Below are positions 19,259 to 28,849 of a DNA stretch of 64,000 nucleotides, piece after piece; position 1 is the first letter of the stretch, and each line of letters begins with the position of its first letter. Location: NCBI GenBank assembly GCA_015059365.1, contig SVAO01000001.1:175007-239006 (forward strand), in the 5' to 3' direction. The notes beneath the pieces are model-generated. The model was not told where the DNA came from and did no database searches. It was given only the letters and a program-made list of their open reading frames with translations. A program made the position numbers and the translations under genes. The DNA is from Bacillota bacterium (GTDB lineage Bacteria > Bacillota_I > Bacilli_A > RF39 > UBA660).

Positions 19259-20083
19259 TTATTTATTATTATGATATTTTTTTCGAAAAAGTGCAGACGA
19301 TTTATATATTGCCCACGCTCCAAATATTAATACAAAAAGATATGAAATTAAATATATTATATATGGAACACTCTTTTGGATTACATCAAATACAGGCAAT
19401 GTCGATATAAAATAAGGACTAATATAAAACATATTAAAAGTATCCCCATTCAAAATTCCACTATTATAGATAGTTATATTTAAAATTTGTGCTAAAATAA
19501 CAAAAATTAAAAATACAATTATTGAACTTTTAAAATTATTTTTAGTCGGTTTAATTTCACCAACCATTAATAAATAAATAGATACCACTAAACTTCCGGC
19601 ATGTAACCACATAGTATGAATATTTATTTCGATAGTTTCAACGAAACAACTATCTGGCAAAATCATGGTAATTAAACTTCCTAAAATAGTGACAAAAGCC
19701 ATATAAGAAAGCAATGCCTTTCTTATTTTATTGTCTTTTAAAAATGAACAAATCAATGATACAAAGATCGGAGTTGTACATAATTGAAAGGGTGCTGAAT
19801 ACCACTGATATTTCCAATAACCAATATTAGTTACAGAATCATAATTAAAAGACCAAATTATTTGTTTAATTATTTCTAATATTAATGCAGTAACACCATA
19901 AATAAGTAAAACACTTTTTAATTGTTTTTCATTATATTTTTTTCTACAAAAATATAAAAAAACAAGGGAAATTACAGTAAAACCAATCCACATCCAATGA
20001 AACCATCCAAATGGTTGTGGGCGTTCCATAGTCCCTTGTAAAAAATAAACTATTCTCTCAAACCAATTCATACTACCACTCAC
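19259..20083 (-). CDS. YwaF/TMEM164-like multi-TM membrane protein
   Basis: Multi-TM; WKYQWYSAPFQLCTTPIFVSLI and NIHTMWLHAGSLVVSIYLL resemble the TIGR02206/YwaF family. Confidence 0.7.
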   Translation of the reverse strand: MSGSMNWFERIVYFLQGTMERPQPFGWFHWMWIGFTVISLVFLYFCRKKYNEKQLKSVLLIYGVTALILEIIKQIIWSFNYDSVTNIGYWKYQWYSAPFQLCTTPIFVSLICSFLKDNKIRKALLSYMAFVTILGSLITMILPDSCFVETIEINIHTMWLHAGSLVVSIYLLMVGEIKPTKNNFKSSIIVFLIFVILAQILNITIYNSGILNGDTFNMFYISPYFISTLPVFDVIQKSVPYIIYLISYLFVLIFGAWAIYKSSALFRKKYHNNK

Positions 20084-20318
20084 TTTACTTACTCTAAATT
20101 ACTTTATATACTATAAGTAGTATATAATATTTTTAATACATTTTCAATCAAAAGTGAATCATTATGCATAGTAGGCATTTTTTAAAAAATTATTATTTTA
20201 TACTTTAAGATTTTACTTATAGTACTTTAACAATTATTATACTTACTTAATAATTATCATTTTTTATTTTAACATTCGTACCGTCTTTTAACAAAAAACA
20301 TCATTACAAACAGATATA

Positions 20319-20366
20319 CAAATTAATTAATAATTCGGATTATAGACTTTTGAAAACAAGATCAAA
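20319..20366. repeat. direct repeat copy 1 (~48 bp)
   Basis: caaattaattaataattcggattatagacttttgaaaacaagatcaaa; 44/48 identical to the copy at 20948-20995. Confidence 0.85.
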
Positions 20367-20420
20367 TTTTTTTAAAATAAAATCAGTTTATCTCAACCCA
20401 ATGGGAGGTATATAATTAAT

Positions 20421-20461
20421 AAAAAAAGTACACTAACACTCAAGTTTGAGTATTAGTGTAC
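20421..20461 (-). terminator. rho-independent terminator of the XRE regulator
   Basis: Minus GTACACTAATACTCAAACTTGAGTGTTAGTGTAC followed by TTTTTTT. Confidence 0.85.
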
Positions 20462-20514
20462 AAACCAATCTAGGAATGTACCATAAATTTAATTTAAAAG
20501 CAAATTTTAATTCA

Positions 20515-20896
20515 TTACTTATTTTTTTTGTCAGATTCTAATTTCAAAGCTAATTTCTTTATATTAATTCCTTTCTCATCTGTTTCTTTTATTGTTTTTA
20601 AACTTTCAATTAAGTCATTATCAATCAAATAATATAATAATTCTACTGGTATGTCTAACCTATCATGAGCAAAAGCATCCATCATAATTTGGTTTTCCTC
20701 CTCTGTTAAAATCACATTATTACAAATTTTATTTATTACTGACATAGTTACTTTTCTATTGTTATTCTCCAAATTAGATATATGAATCATACTAAGATCA
20801 CACATTATTGCTAAATCCTTAATAGTTAAATCTCTGTCTTTTCTAATTTTTCTTAAAATTTGACCAAACTTTAAGTTTTGACCTGCCTCATTCATA
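20515..20896 (-). CDS. XRE-family helix-turn-helix regulator
   Basis: FGQILRKIRKDRDLTIKDLAIMCDLSMIHISNLENNNRKVT; true start at ATG 20894-20896 after AAAGGGGGATATATTT (track ORF over-extended to 21021). Confidence 0.88.
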
Positions 20897-20947
20897 AATA
20901 TATCCCCCTTTACGAGTAGATATTCTATCATAATACTGATTAGTTTG

Positions 20948-20995
20948 CAAATTAATAAATAATTCAAATTATAGACTTTTGAAAACAAAATCAAA
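20948..20995. repeat. direct repeat copy 2 (~48 bp)
   Basis: caaattaataaataattcaaattatagacttttgaaaacaaaatcaaa. Confidence 0.85.
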
Positions 20996-21057
20996 ATAAT
21001 ACCAAAAACATATTTAATCAAAATAAAACCCTTATAAAATAAGGGCTAATTAACGTA

Positions 21058-21134
<77 letters not shown>

Positions 21135-21179
21135 AAGTGTTCCTTGAAGAACACTACAATTATACTATATTATTTTTAA

Positions 21180-22145
21180 TTATTCAAGAGTTTTAAATAC
21201 ACTTTTGTAAATTTCTTCATTATTTACTGTAAAAACTAATTCATTAACATCATAATTATCTGCCACCGATAAACTTATTGTATAAATTACTTCCTCTAAA
21301 ATTTTCTTCTTATCATAATCACTGAATATATATGAATTAAAATCTAAAAACATTGTATCAAGTTCTTGTGTTGTTGACAGTAACTTTGTATTATAGTTTA
21401 AAAAACTCATTAAATTATTGTTATAAATTGTAGAACTACTTAAACTATCTACTATGATTTTTATTTTTTCTCGATTATCATTTGTAAAAGTTGAAACAGG
21501 AACATAATAATAATTATCATTATATTTATTTATATAATATACAGTTACCATATTAATGTCTTTACTACTACTAATATCATACTGTTTATTTATCCCAAAA
21601 CTGCGGTCTAATGTAGATGGTAAATTTATTTTGGTTTTAGGCAATTTAGATAAAATATCACCATCAACATAGATAATTATTTGTTTAACCTCTTCTATAG
21701 ACGTAAGTGTATAAACTATAGCTTCTATCATCTTTTCTTCCATTGATTCATCAATATCTAAAATTTCTTTAGAAAAGTTTACTTTTATTAAACCACTATC
21801 ATATTTTAAACTTAGTATTTTAGTCTCGCTAGGAAGTAAAGATCTAAATCCATTAGGTATTTTATCCTCATTACTACCTCCTTGTATCAGTACATTTAAC
21901 AATTCTTTTGCCCGCTTTTCAATTTCTGTTTTACTACTAGAAACAACCACTTCACTTCTTCCTAACATATTATAAGAATCAAGTAAAAATATTGTTGCTG
22001 TTTCTATTTCCAAATCCACATATTCCAATTCATAATTAACTTTTAATTTATCTTCTTTAGTACTAGGAATTAAATATATTAAAAAAAGAGTAAAAAGTGC
22101 AGACAAGGATATTAAAATTTTTCTTATCGATATTTTTTTTAACAT
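21180..22145 (-). CDS. gerM: GerM-domain protein (two GerMN repeats), sporulation/germination family
   Basis: TATIFLLDSYNMLGRSEVVV...LLSLIQGG-like LLNVLIQGGSNEDKIPNGFRSLLPSETKILSLKYDSGLIKVNFSKEI; second repeat MVTVYYINKYNDNYYYVPVS...IVDSLSSS. Confidence 0.8.
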   Translation of the reverse strand: MLKKISIRKILISLSALFTLFLIYLIPSTKEDKLKVNYELEYVDLEIETATIFLLDSYNMLGRSEVVVSSSKTEIEKRAKELLNVLIQGGSNEDKIPNGFRSLLPSETKILSLKYDSGLIKVNFSKEILDIDESMEEKMIEAIVYTLTSIEEVKQIIIYVDGDILSKLPKTKINLPSTLDRSFGINKQYDISSSKDINMVTVYYINKYNDNYYYVPVSTFTNDNREKIKIIVDSLSSSTIYNNNLMSFLNYNTKLLSTTQELDTMFLDFNSYIFSDYDKKKILEEVIYTISLSVADNYDVNELVFTVNNEEIYKSVFKTLE

Positions 22146-22204
22146 AAGTCACCTCTAAATAAATATATGAAAAAAAGCGTTTATTAATACGCTTTTTATT
22201 ATTT

Positions 22205-22411
22205 TTATAAAGAAATTTCACCAATTTTTAAAAGTTCAACAACAGCACCTGCGCGTCCTTTAACCCCTAATTTTTGCATAGAATTAGAAATATGATTTCT
22301 AACGGTTTTTTCACTTATTCCTAATTTTTCAGCAATATCAACTGTTGAATTATTTTTTACTAAAAGTTCAAAAACCTCTTTTTCGCGCTTAGTTAGTATT
22401 TTCTTGGCCAT
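22205..22411 (-). CDS. gerE: GerE/LuxR-type HTH regulator (68 aa stand-alone HTH)
   Basis: LTKREKEVFELLVKNNSTVDIAEKLGISEKTVRNHISNSMQKLGVKGRAGAVVELLKIGEI. Confidence 0.82.
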   Translation of the reverse strand: MAKKILTKREKEVFELLVKNNSTVDIAEKLGISEKTVRNHISNSMQKLGVKGRAGAVVELLKIGEISL

Positions 22412-22510
22412 AATTTACCTCACTTCCTAGTTGGGTGGTTTATACTTATCCATATTATTTTATGAATAATTCTGTTTTTAGTGAGAGTTAATGCCTAAAT
22501 TAAGATATTG

Positions 22511-23026
22511 CTATCCTCCAAATTTCACAGAAATATACATTTGGTTACCATAATTACTTTGAACAGTCCTCATTATATTATTAGCAAGAGTTGTATCATG
22601 TTGCTTACTATCAATAACTATTCTAATTTGACTATTATTTATTTTAACAAACGATTTTAATTTATACATTTCTAAAATTTGCTTTTCAATTTGTTCTTCT
22701 TCTCCACGTATAATGTTAAGACTTTTCATTTTGTCATACGCAGCATTCTTATCTTCAATACTAGTATTAACATCGTTAATAACACCCTTTAATTGTTCCA
22801 GTTCATTTAACATTTGTTCCTCAGATTCAACTCTTAATGCGACAAGTAAGCTACTTTCTTGAATATCAACAACATCTGAAGAAGGATTATTTTCTTCCTC
22901 TACCTTACTGGTATAGTCACTATTATTACTTAAAAACAATTCACTTGGCATAGTTACATAATAAACACTTAGTACAAGTATTAAACTAAACAACGTTAAA
23001 AACCAAATACTTTTTTTATTAATCAT
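22511..23026 (-). CDS. spoIIIAH: SpoIIIAH-like stage III sporulation protein
   Basis: N-terminal TM, acidic linker, then LVALRVESEEQMLNELEQLKGVINDVNTSIEDKNAAYDKMKSLNIIRGEEEQIEKQI ring-building-type domain. Confidence 0.78.
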   Translation of the reverse strand: MINKKSIWFLTLFSLILVLSVYYVTMPSELFLSNNSDYTSKVEEENNPSSDVVDIQESSLLVALRVESEEQMLNELEQLKGVINDVNTSIEDKNAAYDKMKSLNIIRGEEEQIEKQILEMYKLKSFVKINNSQIRIVIDSKQHDTTLANNIMRTVQSNYGNQMYISVKFGG

Positions 23027-23098
23027 ATATTCCCTCCTAGTACTATCTATTAGATTATATTATTGTTTTTCTCAATTATTACAAAAAAGAGAACTAAA

Positions 23099-24856
23099 CT
23101 AGTTCTCCTTGTTAACTATTAAATCATGAAGCATTTGGATAAATTCCATTTGCGATAATGTTGTAGTTTCTGTACTACCAAATTTGCGATAACTAATAGT
23201 TTTATTATCTCTTTCTTTATCTCCTAATATTAAAGTTAAAGGAATCTTATTTGTTTGTGCTTCACGCATACGATAAGATAATTTTTCATCTCGATCATCC
23301 AATTCAACCCTAATATTACTGTTCTTTAATTGTTCATATATTTCACTTGCATATTCTAAATGATATTCATTATTAACAGGAATAATTTTTACTTGAACTG
23401 GAGATAACCAAATTGGAAGAGCACCTTTAGTTTCTTCTAAAATGAATGCAGTAAATCTATCAAAAGTTCCAAAAATGGCTCTATGAAGTACTACTGGAGT
23501 TTTTTTGCTTCCATCTCTATCTACATATGATAATTCAAATTTTCTTGGAAGTAAAAAGTCTAATTGACAAGTAGATAAAGTTACTTCTGGCCCAACCGCA
23601 GGTTTTACCTCTACATCTAATTTAGGACCATAGAATGCAGCTTCACCAACAGCTTCAAAATATTCAACGCCTAATTCATTTAGAACCTCACGTAATTTTG
23701 ATTCGGCTTCATTCCACATATCATCATCATCAAAATATTTTTCTTTATCTTGTGGGTCTCTTAAAGATAATCTAAATTTATAATTCTTAAGCCCAAAATC
23801 TTTATATACATCAAGAATAAGAGATACTACCTTTTTAAATTCCTCCCCTATTTGATCTGGTCTAACAAATAAATGAGCATCATTTTGGCACATACATCTA
23901 ACTCGTTCCAATCCTTTAACAGCACCACTTGCTTCATATCTAAAATCTGTTGCAAATTCACCAATTCTGATTGGTAAATCTCTATAAGAATGAAGTTCAT
24001 TTCCATATATTAACATGTGGTGTGGACAGTTCATTGGTCTTAAAACAAATTCTTCCTCATCTACATGCATTAAAGGGAACATATTTTCTTTATAGTGATC
24101 CCAGTGTCCTGATGTTTTATATAAATCCACTGTCCCAACACATGGAGTATATACATGACAATATCCCATTTTTTGTTCTTTTTCATATATATAATTTTCT
24201 AATTGTTTTCTTATGATTGCCCCATTAGGAAGCCAAAGTGGCATTCCTTTACCTACTAAATCATGAGACATAAATATATTTAATTCTTTACCAATTTTTC
24301 TGTGATCCCTTAACTTTGCTTCTTCTATTTCTTGAATATGTGAATTCAAATCTTCTTCATTTTCAAAACACACTCCATAAATTCTTTGAAGCATCTTATT
24401 ATTAGAATCACCTTTCCAATAAGCACCACTTACTTTAAGTAATTTAAAATTTTTTAAAACTTTAACAGTTTCTACATGAGGACCACGACATAAATCGGTG
24501 AAATCCCCTTGAGTATAACAACTAATAATATTTTCATTTTCATCCATACGACTAATTAAGTCAATTTTGTAAGGATCATCACTAAACATATTTAATGCTT
24601 CGTCTTTAGTTATTTCATGACGTACTATTCTTTTTCCATCCTTACTAATTTTTTTCATTTCACGCTCAATATTAGGTAAATCCTCTTCTTTAATTACTTC
24701 TTCTCCTAAATCGACGTCATAATAAAATCCTTCTTCTATAACTGGACCAACCCAAAATTTAGCATTTGGGTATAAATGCTTTATAGCTTGTGCCATTAAG
24801 TGAGCACAACTATGATTCAAAATATTTAAACTTTCATTTTCTTTTATGTTTATCAT
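23099..24856 (-). CDS. thrS: threonyl-tRNA synthetase lacking the N-terminal TGS domain
   Basis: Editing domain HSCAHLMAQAIKHLYP...FTDLCRGPHVETVKVLKNFKLLKVSGAYWKGD; catalytic RPMNCPHHMLIY. Starts directly at the editing domain. Confidence 0.95.
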   Translation of the reverse strand: MINIKENESLNILNHSCAHLMAQAIKHLYPNAKFWVGPVIEEGFYYDVDLGEEVIKEEDLPNIEREMKKISKDGKRIVRHEITKDEALNMFSDDPYKIDLISRMDENENIISCYTQGDFTDLCRGPHVETVKVLKNFKLLKVSGAYWKGDSNNKMLQRIYGVCFENEEDLNSHIQEIEEAKLRDHRKIGKELNIFMSHDLVGKGMPLWLPNGAIIRKQLENYIYEKEQKMGYCHVYTPCVGTVDLYKTSGHWDHYKENMFPLMHVDEEEFVLRPMNCPHHMLIYGNELHSYRDLPIRIGEFATDFRYEASGAVKGLERVRCMCQNDAHLFVRPDQIGEEFKKVVSLILDVYKDFGLKNYKFRLSLRDPQDKEKYFDDDDMWNEAESKLREVLNELGVEYFEAVGEAAFYGPKLDVEVKPAVGPEVTLSTCQLDFLLPRKFELSYVDRDGSKKTPVVLHRAIFGTFDRFTAFILEETKGALPIWLSPVQVKIIPVNNEYHLEYASEIYEQLKNSNIRVELDDRDEKLSYRMREAQTNKIPLTLILGDKERDNKTISYRKFGSTETTTLSQMEFIQMLHDLIVNKEN

Positions 24857-25025
24857 TTTTATTTTCCTCCTGTAATTGTAAGTATAAGCAGTGGGCTATT
24901 TTCTTTTTTATTTCCCTATATTTTTTCTGCAATGGATGATAAGGATCTTGTCTATCATCAATACTTAAATGTTCAATAGCAAGTCTTGTTTCAAACAATT
25001 CTTTTTTTAATTCTTCTAATCCCAT
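24834..25025 (-). CDS. small ORF between T-box and thrS (63 aa)
   Basis: MGLEELKKELFETRLAIEHLSIDDRQDPYHPLQKKY...; overlaps thrS start by 23 nt. Confidence 0.55.
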   Translation of the reverse strand: MGLEELKKELFETRLAIEHLSIDDRQDPYHPLQKKYREIKKKIAHCLYLQLQEENKNDKHKRK

Positions 25026-25026
25026 A

Positions 25027-25230
25027 AAAAAACTCCCTTATTTTATAAAGGAGCGAATAATCGCGGTACCATCCTACCTTGTTACTTAATTATTATAACG
25101 GAATTACCGGAACATCTTTCGAGTTCTGCTCATAAGTAGTAATTATATAACTTATTTATTAGGCTCCCATCATCCCCAACTTGCTTAAAAATAGTTTTAT
25201 ATAATCAAGTCTTAATCATCACATCTAATT
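25027..25230 (-). promoter_or_regulatory. T-box riboswitch leader of the thrS operon
   Basis: AAGGTAGGATGGTACCGCGATTATTCGCTCCTTTATAAAATAAGGGAGTTTTTTT on minus strand. Confidence 0.92.
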
Positions 25231-25261
25231 ATATTTTATCATTTTCATTAATTTTGTCAAT

Positions 25262-25735
25262 CTAAAAATGCTGTCTTTGATATTTTGAATATATTTTAGT
25301 TTTAGTAGGTGCATTCTCTTCCTCTTTTGTTTTATAAACCCTGTCATATAATTCATTAATATATTTAATTTCACCAGTTTCTTTATATTTGTCATAAAGC
25401 ATAGATAACATTAACTGAGTTTCTGTTTGTAAAACTATTAATTCAGGTGGTTTTTGATAGCATCTCATCGGATTATAATAAGGATAAAATTCATTCGGGC
25501 TCCCTACTAAAAATATATCACCACGATATATTGCATCTGGTTTTACATCAAATACATCAACATGACATAATTTGTGTTCTAAAATAAAATGTAAATGTTT
25601 AAATGTTATTTTACCTATCTTTGGAACACCAGTTATCCCTAACCTTATTAAAAAGCGTTTAGGGCTCATCACATAGCTTTCATCTATTCTTAATCTTTTT
25701 AAATCTTTTTTATTCATACTTCCCCCCGAATACAA
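25262..25735 (-). CDS. hypothetical protein in dnaB-dnaI operon
   Basis: Directly 3' of dnaI with a 2 nt gap; no recognised domain. Confidence 0.6.
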   Translation of the reverse strand: MYSGGSMNKKDLKRLRIDESYVMSPKRFLIRLGITGVPKIGKITFKHLHFILEHKLCHVDVFDVKPDAIYRGDIFLVGSPNEFYPYYNPMRCYQKPPELIVLQTETQLMLSMLYDKYKETGEIKYINELYDRVYKTKEEENAPTKTKIYSKYQRQHF

Positions 25736-25737
25736 TA

Positions 25738-26658
25738 TTATTTTCTTAGATTTTTACTAATTAATGTTATTTCGTCAGTAAGTTGATTTACTCTTTCAAT
25801 GATTCGTCTTGCTTTTACTACTTCTATTCCATCCTTACTATTTCCTAAATGTTCTTCTAAAGCAGTTTTATCTAAATTTGAAGTAAAAAATGTTGGAAGT
25901 TGCTCTTGCATACGATATTGTAAAATAGGTCCTAAAATTTCATCTCTACTCCAACTAGAAGTACTTTCAGCACCTATATCATCAATTAATAAAAGTTCTA
26001 CTTTCTTGATCATTTCAAATTTTTCATTAAAATCAGTTTGAAATGACGCTTTTAAACTTCTTAAAAACTCCGGCCAATATACAATCGCACTTTTAACATT
26101 ATTTTTAGCAAGTTCATTAAACATTGCTGAAATCAAATAAGTTTTACCACATCCAAAATTTCCATAAAGATATAAGCCTTTTTGGTGCTTATTTTCCGGA
26201 TAATTATTCATAAATTTATGAATCCATTCAATTACTTCAATCCTATTTGGATCATTCATATAAATTTTATTTATATTAGCCTCTTTTATTTCATTTGGAA
26301 TTTCAAATAGATAAATATTTTTTAAATAATTATTTTTCATATCCAACTTTTTACGATATTTACACGCCTGATAACCAAATGTTAAATTTCCATCAACAAT
26401 CTTTGGTAAATATGCATAACCAGTCATTTGATAAGGGCAATCTAGGATATTTTTACATTCTAAGCAATGTTTATAAACTTTTGAACTTTCTTCTAATGAA
26501 GAATTATACTTAATTAATTTTTCTTTAGGAACACAAAGTTTTTCTACTAAAACTTTAAAAGATTCATCTTTTAAATTCTCATCAAAATTTTTCTCTAACT
26601 CATTATTTATTTTACTCTTAAATCCTATATCTTCGAATGTTTTAGTCGCTGTCTTCAT
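25738..26658 (-). CDS. dnaI: primosomal protein DnaI (helicase loader)
   Basis: CLECKNILDCPYQMTGYAYLP; Walker A GLYLYGNFGCGKTYL; LLLIDDIGAE. Confidence 0.93.
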   Translation of the reverse strand: MKTATKTFEDIGFKSKINNELEKNFDENLKDESFKVLVEKLCVPKEKLIKYNSSLEESSKVYKHCLECKNILDCPYQMTGYAYLPKIVDGNLTFGYQACKYRKKLDMKNNYLKNIYLFEIPNEIKEANINKIYMNDPNRIEVIEWIHKFMNNYPENKHQKGLYLYGNFGCGKTYLISAMFNELAKNNVKSAIVYWPEFLRSLKASFQTDFNEKFEMIKKVELLLIDDIGAESTSSWSRDEILGPILQYRMQEQLPTFFTSNLDKTALEEHLGNSKDGIEVVKARRIIERVNQLTDEITLISKNLRK

Positions 26659-26665
26659 ACTTCAC

Positions 26666-27952
26666 CTACTTAATATTTTTCAATCTCTCTTCAAAAGCTT
26701 TTACTTCTTCTGGTGTCATTTCTTTTACTTCAAAATCTTTATTGAACCAATCTGGAGTTTTTTCAATTATTTTTTTTGTAGTCTTTTCAGGAGTTTTCTT
26801 TTTGTTTTTATATTCTTTTTCAGCAATTTTCATAGCTTCTTCTACGGTTTCTACATTACTACGCTTCCATTGACTTGCAATAACTTCAATAAAGTTTTTT
26901 GTTAGCTTATTATCATTTATTCTAAGTACATAATCTAGAAGAACGTTCACTACTCCTGGATTTAAATTAAAATCTAACAAAAGCATTTCTAAAATAGATA
27001 CGTCTGTTTTAGTCGGTTTTACATTATTATTTTTAAATGTTAAAAAGTCATATGGTGATGTCGTTTCAAAAGTATAAATTAATTTAGCCCGCTTCGATAT
27101 ATCTCCCACTGGTTTTCGTAAATACTCTGGTTGATTCCTAAATACCAAACTAGGTAATTTACCACTATGCTCAAAACTATAATACTTGCGACAATTGTCT
27201 CTCAATAGTTTTTTATCAATTGTATGACGTTCATTAATTGAATTTCTAATAAGAGAAATCATAGCTTCATCATCTAAATTATAAATAAATGATAGTTTGT
27301 ATAAAAATTCCCGCATTTCTTTTGTTATTCCTCTTTGATTTAACATTTCTTCAGGAATAAGAGAAAAAACATTATTTAAATCAATTTTAGGAACAAAATC
27401 AAGTCCCAATTTATTTAACCTACGAATATTATTATTGTTTTCTAGCGGTGTAAGTGCACAAGATGAAAAAATTTCATGAAAAGAACAAGTAATTTCTTCA
27501 TAATCTTTTAAATTAATTTTAGGAACACTAAAATAAGATAATGTTTTTTCATATTCTGCCTTACCTACACTACTGTAAAATGCAGTATTTAATATAGGAT
27601 TGTTAAAAAACTCATACGATGATACTGGAGAATATAATTGATAAATATAGTGATTAATACTGTCTTCCCTAAAAAAAACCTTTAATAAACCGATTCCTTC
27701 TAATTTCTCTCTTGCCTCAATTATCTCATCTAAATTTAATTGCATATTGGACATTAAATGATGATGATTATATTCAGTTGAAACAAGTTCAGAACGATCT
27801 AAATTAGACCACAGTGAAAAATATAAGTTTGTCGAAATAGAACCAATGATTGGTTGATATAGCATTGTTAAAATTTTACGATCTTGATCGTTTAAAATTG
27901 TTTTATTGATAACAACATACGTATCCGCTGGTAACACAATCTTTTTTAGCAC
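26666..27952 (-). CDS. dnaB: DnaB/DnaD-type replication initiation and membrane attachment protein
   Basis: DQDRKILTMLYQPIIGSISTNLYFSLWS...; YDFLTFKNNNVKPTKTDVSILEMLLLDFNLNPGVVNVLLDYVLRINDNKL; upstream of dnaI. Confidence 0.88.
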   Translation of the reverse strand: MLKKIVLPADTYVVINKTILNDQDRKILTMLYQPIIGSISTNLYFSLWSNLDRSELVSTEYNHHHLMSNMQLNLDEIIEAREKLEGIGLLKVFFREDSINHYIYQLYSPVSSYEFFNNPILNTAFYSSVGKAEYEKTLSYFSVPKINLKDYEEITCSFHEIFSSCALTPLENNNNIRRLNKLGLDFVPKIDLNNVFSLIPEEMLNQRGITKEMREFLYKLSFIYNLDDEAMISLIRNSINERHTIDKKLLRDNCRKYYSFEHSGKLPSLVFRNQPEYLRKPVGDISKRAKLIYTFETTSPYDFLTFKNNNVKPTKTDVSILEMLLLDFNLNPGVVNVLLDYVLRINDNKLTKNFIEVIASQWKRSNVETVEEAMKIAEKEYKNKKKTPEKTTKKIIEKTPDWFNKDFEVKEMTPEEVKAFEERLKNIK

Positions 27953-28075
27953 ACCATCACCACCCTAAAAGAATATTACAATTATAGTTTAACATAAAAT
28001 TAAAAACAAACAAACATCTTTTGCTTGTTTTTGATAATTTTTAATAACGACTAAAAAAAGATGATAAGCATCATC

Positions 28076-28792
28076 TTATAAATTTACATTATGATATACG
28101 TTTTGTACGTCTTCTACTTCATCTAGCATTGCAAGCATTTTATTAAAAACTGTTAAATCCTCATCACTTAATGTGATTGTTTCTTTAGGAATTTTAGTAA
28201 ATTCATCTATAGTAAATTCAATGTTTTCTTTCACATTAGTTAGTGCTTCTTTAATTTTAAATAAATCTTGAGGAATTCCATAAACAATAATTTCTTCATT
28301 TCTAGACTCTATATCATCTATATCTATATCTGCCATTATTAAAGCATCCATAACTTCTTCTTCCGACATTCCTTTAACACCAACTACACAAAGATTATCA
28401 TACATGTAAGAAACACTTCCCATAGCACCCATTTTAGTGTGAGTTTTATTAAGCACAGTTCTTAAATCGCTTACCGAACGATTTAAATTATCAGTTAAAC
28501 AATCAACTAATAAAGTTGAACCTCCGGGACCAAAAACTTCATAAGTAGTACTTGTATAAGTTTCATCTGCACCACTATTTACCTTATCAATAGCTCTTTT
28601 GATAATATCACTAGGTACTTGTTCCTTCTTAGCTCTCTCAACTAATCTTTTTAAACTAGCATTGCTGGTAAGTTCAACACCACCACTTTTAGCAGCTAAA
28701 TATATTTCTTTTGCATACATAGAATATATTTTTCCTCTAGCAGCTCCTGTCTTTTGAATACTTGCCTTTCTAACTTCATATGCTCTTCCCAT
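28076..28792 (-). CDS. YebC/PmpR family protein
   Basis: YSMYAKEIYLAAKSGG...ERAKKEQVPSDIIKRAIDKV...YEVFGPGGSTLLVDCLTDNLNR. Confidence 0.93.
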   Translation of the reverse strand: MGRAYEVRKASIQKTGAARGKIYSMYAKEIYLAAKSGGVELTSNASLKRLVERAKKEQVPSDIIKRAIDKVNSGADETYTSTTYEVFGPGGSTLLVDCLTDNLNRSVSDLRTVLNKTHTKMGAMGSVSYMYDNLCVVGVKGMSEEEVMDALIMADIDIDDIESRNEEIIVYGIPQDLFKIKEALTNVKENIEFTIDEFTKIPKETITLSDEDLTVFNKMLAMLDEVEDVQNVYHNVNL

Positions 28793-28849
28793 ATTATCAT
28801 TCCTTTTCTTTTTAATATTTTACTCAAAAACAATCTTTTTTTCAACTAA

